DNA of 64,000 nt from Sulfurimonas marina (GTDB taxonomy: Bacteria > Campylobacterota > Campylobacteria > Campylobacterales > Sulfurimonadaceae), in contig NZ_CP041165.1 of the NCBI RefSeq assembly GCF_014905095.1, forward strand, positions 1,550,001 through 1,614,000. Reading direction: 5' to 3'. The translations under genes were made by a program, and so were the position numbers. Positions 7,479 through 17,566 of the stretch are shown in pieces; position 1 is the first letter of the stretch, and each line of letters begins with the position of its first letter. The notes beneath the pieces are model-generated. The model made no database searches and was not told where the DNA came from. It saw only the letters and a list, made by a program, of their open reading frames with translations.

Positions 7479-8945
7479 TTGGCAAAGCGCGTTTCCGTGA
7501 TAGATATCGGTTCTAACTCAGTTAGAATGGTTATCTATGAAAAAACTTCACGCTTTGCGTTCCACCTATTACACGAAGAGAAATCTAAAGTTAGAATATC
7601 GGAAAATGCTTACAAGCATGATGGAGTATTGCAAGAGACTCCAATGCAAAGAACATTTGATGCACTTGAAAACTTTTTAAAAATCTCAGATTCTTTCAAA
7701 ACAAAGAAAGTGTTATGTGTAGCTACTTCTGCACTTCGTGATGCTCCAAATAAACAAGATTTTATCCAAAAAGTCAGACAAAAACTGCGCCTTAATATTA
7801 AAGTGATTTCGGGTGAAAAAGAAGCTTATTTCGGAGCTATTGCCTGTGCAAATCTTTTACCCGAGCAACATAATGCCATGAGCATAGATATAGGCGGTGG
7901 TTCTACCGAGATCGCTTTTATAGATGCACATAATGTCTCTCATACACAATCACTTAAACTCGGTACTGTACGCCTTAAAGAGTTATTCTTTGATACAAAT
8001 GATATTGACGGTGCAAAAGAGTATATAAATAAAGAGCTAAATAAAATTCCGACAAAAGAGATATCTGGTTTAGTTGGAATCGGTGGAACGTTTAGAGCGA
8101 TCTCTTCAGCTATTCAAAAATCACAAGCATACCCTCTTAATAAACTTCATGCATTTGCCTATGAGCAACCGGTTTTTAAAGAGTACATCAATAAAATATT
8201 AAATGCTAACGACATAGAGCTAGAAGGACTCTTTATAAAGTCAAACAGATTTGATGTTATAAAGCCCGGAGCACTTATCTTAAAGATGCTGCTGAAAAAG
8301 TTTGCTATTACAGACATTATTACAAGTGGTGTAGGTGTTAGAGAAGGTGTTTACTTAGCCGATCTGCTTCGTTCATCGAAACATCAATTTCCTGCCAACT
8401 ATAACACTTCTGTAAGATACATACTTGATGCACATCTTAGTGATAAAGAGTTTTCAAATAATCTTACTAAACTGTCAAAACAACTATTTGATCTTACGCA
8501 CAGTTATTTTAATATAGATCAAGTTTATAGAGAAAGACTCTCTATTGCGGCAAAGTTATACCCTACGGGAAGTAATATTCACTTTTATTCACAAAATAAG
8601 CATAGTTATTACATCGCTCAGACAGCGCTAGAGTATGGCTTTACACATCAAGATATTACACTTATATCAACACTGATGAAATATGCAAAGAACAAACTTC
8701 CTGCACAATCGCACATTGATAAATATCAAATCCTTTTACCAAATGAAGAGACAGTAAACTCGTTAAGCTTTCTTCTCTCTATGAGTATTATTCTTCTGAG
8801 TCACAGACCTAGAAACATAGACTTTGAGCTTTCGTTTAATGATGGAGTTTTAGAAGTAAAAAGTAGCAGTAATCTTTATCTTGCAAAAGATAGTGTAGAA
8901 AAACTACAATGTTTAAAAGATTTTAGAGTTATATTTAACTCTTAA
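7479..8945 (+). CDS. Ppx/GppA exopolyphosphatase-type phosphatase
   Basis: The 488-residue protein belongs to the ASKHA-fold Ppx/GppA family, which hydrolyses polyphosphate and/or pppGpp. The phosphate loop IDIGSNSVRMVIYE is at residues 9-22, the second phosphate motif SIDIGGGSTEIAF near residue 140, and GVGIGG-type and ITSGVGVREG segments near 195 and 287. The C-terminal part (from about residue 310) corresponds to the HD-like domain. Translation starts at TTG 5 bases after the ferredoxin stop. The 3' end overlaps the end of the convergent bamA by 4 bases. Polyphosphate versus pppGpp specificity cannot be decided here. Confidence 0.92.
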   Translation: MAKRVSVIDIGSNSVRMVIYEKTSRFAFHLLHEEKSKVRISENAYKHDGVLQETPMQRTFDALENFLKISDSFKTKKVLCVATSALRDAPNKQDFIQKVRQKLRLNIKVISGEKEAYFGAIACANLLPEQHNAMSIDIGGGSTEIAFIDAHNVSHTQSLKLGTVRLKELFFDTNDIDGAKEYINKELNKIPTKEISGLVGIGGTFRAISSAIQKSQAYPLNKLHAFAYEQPVFKEYINKILNANDIELEGLFIKSNRFDVIKPGALILKMLLKKFAITDIITSGVGVREGVYLADLLRSSKHQFPANYNTSVRYILDAHLSDKEFSNNLTKLSKQLFDLTHSYFNIDQVYRERLSIAAKLYPTGSNIHFYSQNKHSYYIAQTALEYGFTHQDITLISTLMKYAKNKLPAQSHIDKYQILLPNEETVNSLSFLLSMSIILLSHRPRNIDFELSFNDGVLEVKSSSNLYLAKDSVEKLQCLKDFRVIFNS

Positions 8946-11200
8946 AATCTTTGTCCCATCGTAAATTCGAATGTTTGCGTTTTATCACCGTCTTGCGGGT
9001 TAATCGCTTTTGCAAACATTAACTGAATTGGTCCAACCGGGCTAAACCATTCAATACCTGCACCGTAACCTGCACGAGAGATATCGTTATCTAAAAGTGT
9101 CGTATCTGTAACACTTTCACTAATAAATCCCCAGTCTATGTATGTAACAAGACGCATTTTAGCTTTTGGTACAAGTGGGAAACTCACCTCTAAAGAGTTT
9201 GAGAAAGTTTGTGTACCACCAATTCTTCTTATACCGTCAGTCCCAGTAGCATCAGCTATTGTTGGAGAGAGTGAGTAAGATTCATATCCCCTTACACTAC
9301 CGATACCACCCATATAAAACTTCTCAGCTAAAGGTACATACCCGGTATCAAAGATATTATAAAATCTCGCCTTATATCTAAAAATTGCATCAAATCCTAC
9401 CCATTCGTCTAAACCTTTGTAAGCAGAAAAGTTCGTTCTAGATTTTAAGTAGTTTGCATCTGAACCTATACCGGTTTTCTCAAAACTTTGTGAAAGTTCA
9501 AAACCTGTTCTAGGGAGGTAATAATCATCTGTATTATCCCATTTAACACTCACAGTTACACCCGATTTTGCATACTCTTCAAAATAGTAACTTGGGTATT
9601 GAGATGTGTTAAAGTCAGATGAGAACGTATATGAGTTTTTAGAGAATCCATACCCTAAATATCCACTGATATATCTAGAAAATCTATGCCCAATTCCAAC
9701 TGAAGCACCATCTGTTGTTACAGAGTAATCATTGTAATCATAAGAAGAGTGAAAAACTGAAAAGTTTCCTGAAAAGTCGCTATCATTAAGTCTAGGATTT
9801 GAAATATTAAATGAAATATTTTTATTTGTTTGTGATTTTTCAGCTTTAACACCTACATTGATACCACTTCCCCAAATATTTCTGTCACTTACGCCAACAC
9901 TTACAAGAAGTCCACCGTAAGAACCATATCCACCACCAACTTGAATATTACCTGTTGGAGCCTCTTTTACTTTTACAACAAGGTCCATAGTTTGATTATC
10001 AACTCTTTTTTCTTCGATCGTATTACTATCGAAGTATCCCAGTCGTCCTATTGCATTTCTTGAATCTTTTAAATCTGTTAAAGAGTACATATCTCCAGGT
10101 CCAAGATAAAGTTCACGACGGATTATACGATCAAGTGTTCTTGAGTTTCCAGAGATCGTTACGTTTCTTATCTTTACTTTTTCACCCGGATTGATTTTAA
10201 ATACAACCTCTACAGTATTATCCTCTTTGTTTTTTCTCAAATCAGGTACAACTTGAACAAAAGCATATGATTGATCGGCAATAAGTGTTTTGATCTTCTC
10301 AGCATCTTCTCTAAAAGTTTTAATGTTAAACACTTCATCCGCTTTTAACTCTAAGAGCTCTTCTATCTTCTCATCTTCAATAACATGCTTTACTTGATAG
10401 ATAGAAACTTTTGAAATTGTATACTGCTCACCTTCAACAATCTGGTAAGACATATCTGCTTTATAACTGTCAAAATTCACTCTAACAAACGGTTCATCAA
10501 CTTTTGAATCAAGATAACCATGCTGCATATAATAGTCACGTATTCTAAGGTTATCGTACTCTAAATCGCGAAGAGACATCTTTCCATCATTACGACCCCA
10601 GAACCATCCCATGAACTGGTGTTCTTTATTTGCAATAACTTCATCAAAATCATCACTGTCTAAACCATATACACCGCTATACTTTAAAGTATCAATAATG
10701 ATCTCTTCACCCTCATTTACTAAAAAAGTGATCTTGATACTTCCGTTTTCTAAATAAGTTGTTTCCACTTCTACAACAGAGTCAATTTTCCCCTCTTGCG
10801 CAATCGCTTCAACTATACGTTTTTTAGCAGCTTCGATCTTCTTCTCATCATATAGTGTCCCTTTTTTTAGCTGGATTACACCGTCTTTAAACTCATCGTC
10901 ATTTTCTTTATAACCTTTGAGTTCAACCTGAGAGATGATCGCTTTCTCTTTGAAATAATAATTCAACTCACCATCTTCAAACTCTGTCCATACATCATTG
11001 AAGTAACCTTGATCGAAGAAAGTTTTTATCGACTTGTCAACCATCTCAACATCTATCTCGTCGCCCTTGTCAAAATCTAACATACGAAGTGCCACACTCT
11101 CAGAGATATGTACCATACCATGAAACTTGATAGAGTTCACAACCTCAGCAGCCAAACTAGATGTAAAAACTAAAAATAAAACCGATAAAAATATTTTCAT
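8942..11200 (-). CDS. bamA: Outer membrane protein assembly factor BamA
   Basis: BamA folds beta-barrel proteins into the outer membrane. The 752-residue protein has a signal peptide (cleavage near residue 18), five POTRA domains over about residues 19-415, and a 16-strand barrel to the C terminus. The conserved barrel loop motif VRGYES is visible near residue 645, and the last residue is phenylalanine (TMGQRF), as in the Bam recognition signature. Length is normal. The gene is divergent from tyrA, with a 105-base spacer, and converges on ppx. Confidence 0.95.
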   Translation of the reverse strand: MKIFLSVLFLVFTSSLAAEVVNSIKFHGMVHISESVALRMLDFDKGDEIDVEMVDKSIKTFFDQGYFNDVWTEFEDGELNYYFKEKAIISQVELKGYKENDDEFKDGVIQLKKGTLYDEKKIEAAKKRIVEAIAQEGKIDSVVEVETTYLENGSIKITFLVNEGEEIIIDTLKYSGVYGLDSDDFDEVIANKEHQFMGWFWGRNDGKMSLRDLEYDNLRIRDYYMQHGYLDSKVDEPFVRVNFDSYKADMSYQIVEGEQYTISKVSIYQVKHVIEDEKIEELLELKADEVFNIKTFREDAEKIKTLIADQSYAFVQVVPDLRKNKEDNTVEVVFKINPGEKVKIRNVTISGNSRTLDRIIRRELYLGPGDMYSLTDLKDSRNAIGRLGYFDSNTIEEKRVDNQTMDLVVKVKEAPTGNIQVGGGYGSYGGLLVSVGVSDRNIWGSGINVGVKAEKSQTNKNISFNISNPRLNDSDFSGNFSVFHSSYDYNDYSVTTDGASVGIGHRFSRYISGYLGYGFSKNSYTFSSDFNTSQYPSYYFEEYAKSGVTVSVKWDNTDDYYLPRTGFELSQSFEKTGIGSDANYLKSRTNFSAYKGLDEWVGFDAIFRYKARFYNIFDTGYVPLAEKFYMGGIGSVRGYESYSLSPTIADATGTDGIRRIGGTQTFSNSLEVSFPLVPKAKMRLVTYIDWGFISESVTDTTLLDNDISRAGYGAGIEWFSPVGPIQLMFAKAINPQDGDKTQTFEFTMGQRF

Positions 11201-11305
11201 TAAAATTCCATACTTAAAATTGGAGTAGATTTTACCCCTTTTGAGGTTAATATTAAGTAAATTCTGTATAATTTGGCAAAAAATAGAAAGATAAAGAATT
11301 TAAAT

Positions 11306-12136
11306 ATGAATATTGCAATAATCGGCCTTGGTTTAATGGGTGGTTCTTTAGCTTTAAGTCTACAAAAATTAGACTTTGTAGAGAGTGTTGTTGGTTACGA
11401 TCATAATGAGAACCATCAAATTACAGCTTTAGAACTTAATTTAGTACATGAGATAGTTTCATTTGAGCAGGTAAAAAAAGCGGATGTAATTTTCTTAGCT
11501 ATTCCGGTAAATGGTGTTATAGCTGCTCTTGAAAATCTTAAAGATGTAAGTGAGACAACAACTATTATTGATCTTGGAAGTACAAAAGAGAAAATTGTAA
11601 CTTCGGTACCACAGGAGATACGCAAAAACTTTGTAGCGGCACACCCAATGACGGGAACTGAAAACTTTGGCCCGCAAGCTGCTATTGAAGGTCTTTATGA
11701 GGAAAAAGTAGTAGTTCTTTGTAATTTAGAAGATAGCGGTGAATTACAATGTATTCAAGCAAAAAAGATCTTTAAATCACTCAATATGAAAAAAATCTTT
11801 ATGAAAGCACATGAACATGATCGCCATGCTGCTTTTATCTCACATATGCCGCATGCTATCTCTTATTCATTGGCAAATACGGTAATGAAACAAGAAAATA
11901 AACACAATATTTTAGCACTTGCTGCAGGTGGATTTCGTTCTATGAGCCGTTTGGCAAAAAGTTCTCCAAATATGTGGGAAGATATCTTCAAACAAAACAA
12001 AACAAATATTTTAGAAGCGATTGAACTTTTTGAAAATGAACTCTCAAATATGAAAACAGCTATCGAAAATGACGAATGGGATGCTGTACATAAAGAGATG
12101 TCAGATGGGAATAAACTATACGATATCTTTAACTGA
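11306..12136 (+). CDS. tyrA: Prephenate dehydrogenase
   Basis: TyrA oxidatively decarboxylates prephenate to 4-hydroxyphenylpyruvate for tyrosine synthesis. The 276-residue protein begins with an NAD-binding Rossmann fold (IGLGLMGGSLA, residues 5-15) and contains the catalytic HPMTGTENFGP segment and an HMPHAISYSLA substrate motif. A TTG at 11273 would add 11 residues, but the ATG at 11306 places the nucleotide-binding strand at the N terminus as in the family. No ACT domain follows. The 3' end overlaps the end of convergent batD1 by 8 bases. Confidence 0.94.
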   Translation: MNIAIIGLGLMGGSLALSLQKLDFVESVVGYDHNENHQITALELNLVHEIVSFEQVKKADVIFLAIPVNGVIAALENLKDVSETTTIIDLGSTKEKIVTSVPQEIRKNFVAAHPMTGTENFGPQAAIEGLYEEKVVVLCNLEDSGELQCIQAKKIFKSLNMKKIFMKAHEHDRHAAFISHMPHAISYSLANTVMKQENKHNILALAAGGFRSMSRLAKSSPNMWEDIFKQNKTNILEAIELFENELSNMKTAIENDEWDAVHKEMSDGNKLYDIFN

Positions 12137-13574
12137 TACCGTATTTTTTTACAATCTCTTTTATTTTCACCTTATCAACCTGCTCTTTTTCCGAAGAGTA
12201 AAGGTTTTTCTCTAAAATCTCTACAATCTCTCTTACCTCTTTGTCACCATCTTTATACGGTAACAGTTTTACAAGAAGTAGTTTTTCATCTTTTAAAGAG
12301 AACCTTTGCTTTTCATTTGTTGAAAACTTCTGTACTTTTAAGATCATAACGATTATACCTACTAAGACACCGAAAATAAATGCCAGAGCGACAGAGAGAT
12401 AATCTGTTTTTGTTGTAGCTTCATTTTGTGTAGAAAATGGTTTTTCTTCTATCTGCTGATCTTTTTTAATAGTGAGCGGCTGTTGCGGTTTTTGTGTCGA
12501 ACCGTGGACTTTAATATCTATAGGCTGTGTCTGTATAGTTTTAAGTTCTTTTGTTTTTGTATCGAAAAACGTCAGTTCAAAAGGTTTGATCGTAAAATCA
12601 TGGTCACCTACAAATACCAATTTTTGTGTCAAAATATCATCTTGAATTTCACTCTTTTCATCAAAAATATTCACACCGTCTATATGAGGTTTAAAGCTCT
12701 CGATATCCTCCAGGTTTCCACTTCCCTCTACTTTTACAACTACATTGACAGCTTCATTTGGATTGACACTTGTTTTATCTACACTTGCATTAAGAGTAAA
12801 GTCCCCTATTAGCTTTGCATCATGTGGCAAAGGTTTTACATCTAAAGTGATCTCATTAGAAAAATAACTCTTCCATTGCACCTGTGGCATAAACGTCGGA
12901 CTCCATCCTTGTGAGTTTACCCTTGAAGCAACTCGTAATTGTGCAGCAGAGATCGTAATGTTCCCTTCTCTTTGAGGAGTAAGAATATATTTCACTTTTG
13001 TGAGTATATACTCACCATCCTCACTTCTGCTTGGTTTAGATTCACTTTTTTTCCACAAACCTTTAAAGTCTGATGGTAAAAATTTACTGTCTACCAGAGA
13101 AGCACTCTGCTTTTGTTTGAGTAATAACGTCAGTGTAATACTCTCCCCAACATAGGGATCCATTTTAGAAACATTATATTCTAAAAGGAAATCCTGCCCT
13201 ACTTGTGCACTTTGTTTTCTCACTTCGAGCTTTACACTGTTTGATTTTACTATTTTTCCATCAAGATCCACCTCAACAGGATCGATCGTACAGCTCTTCT
13301 GTGCTATAAACTGATATACGTATGTATATGTCTTTTTATAGTCAGTTCCTATCATTTCAATATTTGTTCTCGAACCGCTTGAGATAATGTTATGTCCGCA
13401 AAGTTGATAGATAGAGGGTTGCGTAGCATCAGAACCGTCCACTTTTAAAGAATAAGTCACCATATCACCGATAGTTGCAACTCTCGGAGAGATACTTGCA
13501 CTCACACCTCCGTATAAACTACTTACTAAAAATAAAAATAATATAGATATTTTACCAAGGCTTTTCATCTTCAC
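12129..13574 (-). CDS. BatD-type protein (module 1)
   Basis: The 481-residue protein has a signal peptide (residues 1-23), a long periplasmic beta-sandwich region and a transmembrane helix at about 390-412 with a short cytoplasmic tail. This is the architecture of BatD (oxygen-tolerance family), a partner of VWA proteins in Bat operons. The paired segments ISPRVATIGDMVTYSLKVDG (residues 28-47) and a second copy-like NASVDKTSVNPNEAVNVVVK region near 260 mark repeated domains. An alternative start is the ATG two codons downstream. It overlaps the end of the VWA-TPR gene by 23 bases. Function of Bat proteins is poorly known; envelope-stress or metal/redox roles have been proposed. Confidence 0.85.
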   Translation of the reverse strand: MKMKSLGKISILFLFLVSSLYGGVSASISPRVATIGDMVTYSLKVDGSDATQPSIYQLCGHNIISSGSRTNIEMIGTDYKKTYTYVYQFIAQKSCTIDPVEVDLDGKIVKSNSVKLEVRKQSAQVGQDFLLEYNVSKMDPYVGESITLTLLLKQKQSASLVDSKFLPSDFKGLWKKSESKPSRSEDGEYILTKVKYILTPQREGNITISAAQLRVASRVNSQGWSPTFMPQVQWKSYFSNEITLDVKPLPHDAKLIGDFTLNASVDKTSVNPNEAVNVVVKVEGSGNLEDIESFKPHIDGVNIFDEKSEIQDDILTQKLVFVGDHDFTIKPFELTFFDTKTKELKTIQTQPIDIKVHGSTQKPQQPLTIKKDQQIEEKPFSTQNEATTKTDYLSVALAFIFGVLVGIIVMILKVQKFSTNEKQRFSLKDEKLLLVKLLPYKDGDKEVREIVEILEKNLYSSEKEQVDKVKIKEIVKKYGIS

Positions 13575-15393
13575 TCCTTTGGATTTTTTGATCTTGATTT
13601 AGTTGGTATAAAAATGTTTTCTGTTTATTATTCAGGGCTTTAAGCCATTTTTTCTCTTCGGCATCACTCATCATATCTTGCTTATGGGCTTGAGCGGCAC
13701 TGGAGTTTTGAGGATCTAATTTTTCCTCTTTATTCTCCTGTTTTTGTTCTTTAGACTCATTTTGTTTCTTTTGCTCATTCTCTTTTTTGTTCTCTTCCTG
13801 CTTTTCTTGCTGAGATTTTTGTTTTTCATCTTGCTTTTTATTTTGCTGTTTCTCTTTACCGTCACCCTGATTTTGTTGCTGATCGTTTTGCTCTTTTTTC
13901 TGCTGCTCCGGATCCTTTTTCTCCTCTTTTTGATCGTTTTGATCTTGGTTTTGCTTTTGGTCCTGATTCTTCTGATCTTGCTGCTGTTGCTTTTTCTTCT
14001 CTAGAGCTTTTTTAACCGCTTCAAGGTTTTCTTCTATATCTTTATCTTCTTTTAGTTTTAAAGAATTTTTATATGCATCTATCGCACTTTGTAAACTTTT
14101 TTCATCCCCAATTTTTGCATAAGAGTTCCCGATGTTTCCATATTTTTTCGCTTCTGAATCATCATCTATAAAATGTGCTTTTTTATACTGCTCGATCGCC
14201 TTTTTGTACTCTTTTTGTTTATAGAGGGCATTTGCACTGTTATAGTAACTTGCATCATCTTTATGAGTTGTCGCATAATTTTTATAAAGTCCCTCGGCTT
14301 TTTTATACTCTTTATTTTCATACGCACTTTTAGCATCGCTAAGATCTTTAAAATCGAGTATTCCCGCTTTAAGGTTTGTACTTCCAAAAAGTGTCAATGC
14401 TAACAAGATAGTTGCAGGCACTTCAACATGTTTTCGTTTACTCATAGAAGATGTTGCGATCAGAAAAATAATCATTGCCAAACCTAACGGATAGTAAAAC
14501 AACGGTATATACTTCTCAATCTTTTTCGATTTCAACTCTTTTTTCTTTGCAATAGACTCGATCTCGCTAACCATCTTTTTAATATCTTGATCGGAGTTCA
14601 CACTCTGAATATATACCCCTCCGGTTTTAACTGCCAGTTCTGAGATAGTACTATTTAGTTTTGAGATCACAATATCACCGTTTTGTTTAATAAACCCCCC
14701 GTTTTTCTCTCTAATAGGAGCACCTTGAGGTGTTGCAACACCGATCACAAACACAACAATATTGTTCTCTTTTGCAAACTCTATCTCCTCTGAGAAATCC
14801 TCTTTGTCACCACCGTCACTAAAAACCAACAGATACTTTTTCTTATCGCTCTCTATATTGTTTTTAACAACTTCCAGCATGGAAAGAAGACTCGTTCCCT
14901 TCTCTGTTATTGAATCGGTATCGAGCTTATCGAGTAAAAAAGAGACCGCACTGTGATCAAAGCTAAGCGGAGAGACAAGATAGGAATTTTTCGCATATGC
15001 AATCACACTCACACGCTCATTAGGAGCTAATTTCAACAACTCCAATGCTTTGTGTTTTGCAAGTTTTAATCTGTTAGGGTAGAGATCTTCAGCAAGCATA
15101 GAGTCAGATATATCTAAAGCCAAAATAATATCTGCACTTTTTGCCTGAATCTCTATCTCACCCTCTTTTATTACAGGAGCTGCCAATGCAATTACCATAA
15201 AAACAGCCATTAAAAAAAAGAGTGCATTTCGGGCTCTTAATGTCAATGTATTTGCACTCACACGCAGTTTTTGCATCACGTGTTCAGAGAAGAAAGTTGC
15301 CTGTGACTCTCGTTGTGTGAGTAAAAGAGCAAAGAGTATAAATACGGGTGGGAGCATATAGTATAAAAACTCCGGATGTAAAAAGCTCATCAC
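13552..15393 (-). CDS. BatB/BatC-type fusion: membrane VWA domain plus TPR (module 1)
   Basis: The 613-residue protein joins a BatB-like VWA domain to a BatC-like TPR region. Helices at about 8-25 and 57-75 are followed by a VWA domain with an intact MIDAS motif DISDS (94-98) and FSDGGDKEDF further on. Helices near 300-318 and 325-345 precede three to four TPR units (about 350-465). A region of about 100 residues rich in Gln, Lys and Glu then leads to a tail ending EDEKPW. Such a tail is probably disordered and periplasmic. It overlaps BatA1 by 4 bases. The paralogue at 21685-23130 shares the layout and the KPW end but lacks the Gln/Lys/Glu tract. Confidence 0.88.
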   Translation of the reverse strand: MMSFLHPEFLYYMLPPVFILFALLLTQRESQATFFSEHVMQKLRVSANTLTLRARNALFFLMAVFMVIALAAPVIKEGEIEIQAKSADIILALDISDSMLAEDLYPNRLKLAKHKALELLKLAPNERVSVIAYAKNSYLVSPLSFDHSAVSFLLDKLDTDSITEKGTSLLSMLEVVKNNIESDKKKYLLVFSDGGDKEDFSEEIEFAKENNIVVFVIGVATPQGAPIREKNGGFIKQNGDIVISKLNSTISELAVKTGGVYIQSVNSDQDIKKMVSEIESIAKKKELKSKKIEKYIPLFYYPLGLAMIIFLIATSSMSKRKHVEVPATILLALTLFGSTNLKAGILDFKDLSDAKSAYENKEYKKAEGLYKNYATTHKDDASYYNSANALYKQKEYKKAIEQYKKAHFIDDDSEAKKYGNIGNSYAKIGDEKSLQSAIDAYKNSLKLKEDKDIEENLEAVKKALEKKKQQQQDQKNQDQKQNQDQNDQKEEKKDPEQQKKEQNDQQQNQGDGKEKQQNKKQDEKQKSQQEKQEENKKENEQKKQNESKEQKQENKEEKLDPQNSSAAQAHKQDMMSDAEEKKWLKALNNKQKTFLYQLNQDQKIQRSEDEKPW

Positions 15394-16319
15394 ATACCTC
15401 CCCGTTTATTTCTTAAATATACATACATCATTAACGATAAAAGTGCGACAAAAAGAGGATAAAAGTAGTAGTACTGTTTATAGGTAAAAGTCTCATTTTT
15501 TATCTCTGACTTCTCCAGCTTATCGATCTTCTCATAGATCTCTTTGAGCTGTGAAGCGTTTGAGGCTCCATATGCCACACCACCTGTATCTTGTGCAATT
15601 TTACTAAGCACTGCACGGTTATATTCATTTGGTGCACCTACGCCGATCGGATACACTTTAATCCCCTCTTTTTTAGCCATATCGAGTGCTACGTCTAACG
15701 GGATCCTATCTACCCCTGCCGTTGAGTATCCATCCGTTAAAAGAATCGCTATTTTTGTTTTGGAACCACTCTCTTTTAAAAGGTGTACCCCTTGTGCCAG
15801 CCCCTCATAAAGAGCCGTATATTTTCCGGCAATCCCTTCATGAAGCTGCATAACCAGTGAGGAGAGAATATTTTTATCGTAGGTAAGCGGTGAAGCGATA
15901 AAAGAGTACTGCCCAAAGACCACAAGCCCCATATTATCGTTCTCCCTTTTTTGAATAAAATCACTTACAATATTTTTTACAATATCAAAACGGCTAGCAC
16001 CCGGGTTTAACATATCAAATCCACGCTGAGCCATAGACTCAGAAGCATCTAAAATAAGTGCTATCTCGTACCCTTCTTTAGGTTTTAACTCATAGGGCTC
16101 GTCCTTTACAGGTGACATCAAAGCCAACACCATCATTACAATCCCCAGCCATTTGAGTAAAAACAGAAGTTTTGAACTGGCTATGGAATTTTTTACAAAC
16201 TGTGCGGAATGGGGAAAATATATAGAGGGTAATCTCATTTTACACAGTGTCTCACACGCTATGTAAAAAAAGATCACAAATGCGATCTTGGGAAATTCAA
16301 AATAGATGCCGTCAAACAT
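15390..16319 (-). CDS. BatA-type membrane VWA protein (module 1)
   Basis: The 309-residue protein has two N-terminal hydrophobic segments (about 8-24 and 50-68), a VWA domain with complete MIDAS DASES (91-95) and LLTDGYSTAG, and a C-terminal transmembrane helix (about 282-302). This matches BatA. Metal-dependent adhesion sites in VWA domains bind partner proteins. MoxR AAA ATPases usually act on such VWA partners, and a moxR gene lies upstream in the same run. It overlaps DUF4381 by 8 bases and BatB/C1 by 4 bases, indicating tight coupling. Confidence 0.88.
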   Translation of the reverse strand: MFDGIYFEFPKIAFVIFFYIACETLCKMRLPSIYFPHSAQFVKNSIASSKLLFLLKWLGIVMMVLALMSPVKDEPYELKPKEGYEIALILDASESMAQRGFDMLNPGASRFDIVKNIVSDFIQKRENDNMGLVVFGQYSFIASPLTYDKNILSSLVMQLHEGIAGKYTALYEGLAQGVHLLKESGSKTKIAILLTDGYSTAGVDRIPLDVALDMAKKEGIKVYPIGVGAPNEYNRAVLSKIAQDTGGVAYGASNASQLKEIYEKIDKLEKSEIKNETFTYKQYYYFYPLFVALLSLMMYVYLRNKRGGM

Positions 16320-16725
16320 CTAACATCCCCTTATAAACATCAATCTGCCGTAAAGTTTCACCATCAAAAGGTTCAACACTCTTTTTATACTTATAAGGCT
16401 CTAACTTCTCCACCATAAGTTCATAGTGTTTGAGGTGTCTTGGCGTATCATCTTTAAATGTTGCGCCATAGTGTGTAAGGTCATATGCCGCTTGTTTTGT
16501 TTGCTCAAAATCCAATGCTTCCAAGATTGTAAAATGTTCTTTTCTTTCATTGTATTTTTTTCTGTCTCGAAGATATCTGTAAAGAAGGTAAAGTATCCCC
16601 AGTAAAATAATCGTAGCAACTGTAATAATGGCAATAAAATAGTACAAAGAGTACTCTTGAACCTCGATCAGGGGTTTTATATCGTGAAGCGGTATATCAT
16701 AAGTATTGTCTAGTTTATCCATCAC
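16312..16725 (-). CDS. DUF4381-like single-pass membrane protein
   Basis: The 137-residue protein has a short N-terminal part reading DIPLHDIKPLIEV, one transmembrane helix at about 29-50, then a basic cytoplasmic part. DUF4381 proteins with this layout lie between DUF58 and BatA genes in Bat operons. The position here (stop-start contact with DUF58, 8-base overlap with BatA1) supports the call. It may connect the soluble MoxR/DUF58 pair to the membrane VWA proteins. That role is inference. Confidence 0.75.
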   Translation of the reverse strand: MMDKLDNTYDIPLHDIKPLIEVQEYSLYYFIAIITVATIILLGILYLLYRYLRDRKKYNERKEHFTILEALDFEQTKQAAYDLTHYGATFKDDTPRHLKHYELMVEKLEPYKYKKSVEPFDGETLRQIDVYKGMLDV

Positions 16726-17555
16726 TATCTCCCCTCAAAAACACGTCTAAGTGCTACACCAACACTGTCATCTGTATAGATTTTTGTAAAACGAATTTGT
16801 TGTTTTCTAAGCGCCTCATACAGCTTTCTGTCATGAGCGTGTACTTTTTTTGCATATTCATTGACACTTGCTTTATTGAAGTCACCTTCAAGCACAGCTC
16901 CGCTTTCTGGATCAACTAAAGAAGCAAATCCCATTTCAGGTGGTTTCTCCTCTAAATGATCGCGTACAATAATCGCTACAACCTCATGTTTTTTAGCGAG
17001 TACTCGAAAATCGGGAATCTCAAAAAAATCTCCAATTACAATAATCAAAGACTTTCTTTTTATCCGTTTAAATAGAGTCTCTGCAAGATTATTATAATCC
17101 GCCTTTTGATTTAAAGGATCAAACTCCAAGATCTCTTCAACTGTACGTTGTACCTGAAACACTTTTTTACTCGGTTTGAGATGTGAGATCAGTCTGTCGC
17201 TAAAGTTATAGTTAGTTAAAAGATCCCCATTCTTAATAACGGAAAAGCTCAAAAGTGCTACGAGTTCTGCAATAACATCCTGTTTAAAACGCTTTGAACC
17301 GAAGTGAATACTTCCATTGAGCATTGTTGCCACAACAACATTAAGCTCACGTTCCTCACGAAAGATCTTGATATAGGGACGCTGCATTTTGGCTGTAATG
17401 TTCCAGTCTATATGACGAATATCATCTCCGGCCATATACTCTCGCAGCTCTATAAAATCATACCCCTCCCCTTGAAAAATAGAGGGATTGTTTCCGACCA
17501 TCTCAGAGAAAACTTGACGTCGAGCTTTTACTAAGATCTTTTGTAGTTTAGACAA
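16725..17555 (-). CDS. DUF58 domain protein of the MoxR/Bat system
   Basis: The 276-residue soluble protein carries the DUF58 signature at residues 29-57 (GEGYDFIELREYMAGDD, then RHIDWNITAK). A degenerate VWA-like fold follows. Where other VWA proteins have DxSxS, this one has MLNGS, so the metal site is probably lost. It lies 11 bases after moxR and touches the DUF4381 gene, the usual Bat operon order. DUF58 proteins are thought to be MoxR partners. The biochemical role is unknown. Confidence 0.88.
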   Translation of the reverse strand: MSKLQKILVKARRQVFSEMVGNNPSIFQGEGYDFIELREYMAGDDIRHIDWNITAKMQRPYIKIFREERELNVVVATMLNGSIHFGSKRFKQDVIAELVALLSFSVIKNGDLLTNYNFSDRLISHLKPSKKVFQVQRTVEEILEFDPLNQKADYNNLAETLFKRIKRKSLIIVIGDFFEIPDFRVLAKKHEVVAIIVRDHLEEKPPEMGFASLVDPESGAVLEGDFNKASVNEYAKKVHAHDRKLYEALRKQQIRFTKIYTDDSVGVALRRVFEGR

Positions 17556-17566
17556 CGTATGACCCC

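Noticed and set aside
13744-14004. Leu/Ile-rich open frame on the plus strand that looks like a membrane protein
   Set aside because: It is the antisense of the Gln/Lys/Glu-rich tail of the BatB/C1 gene; the composition follows from the complement of CAA/AAA/GAA codons.
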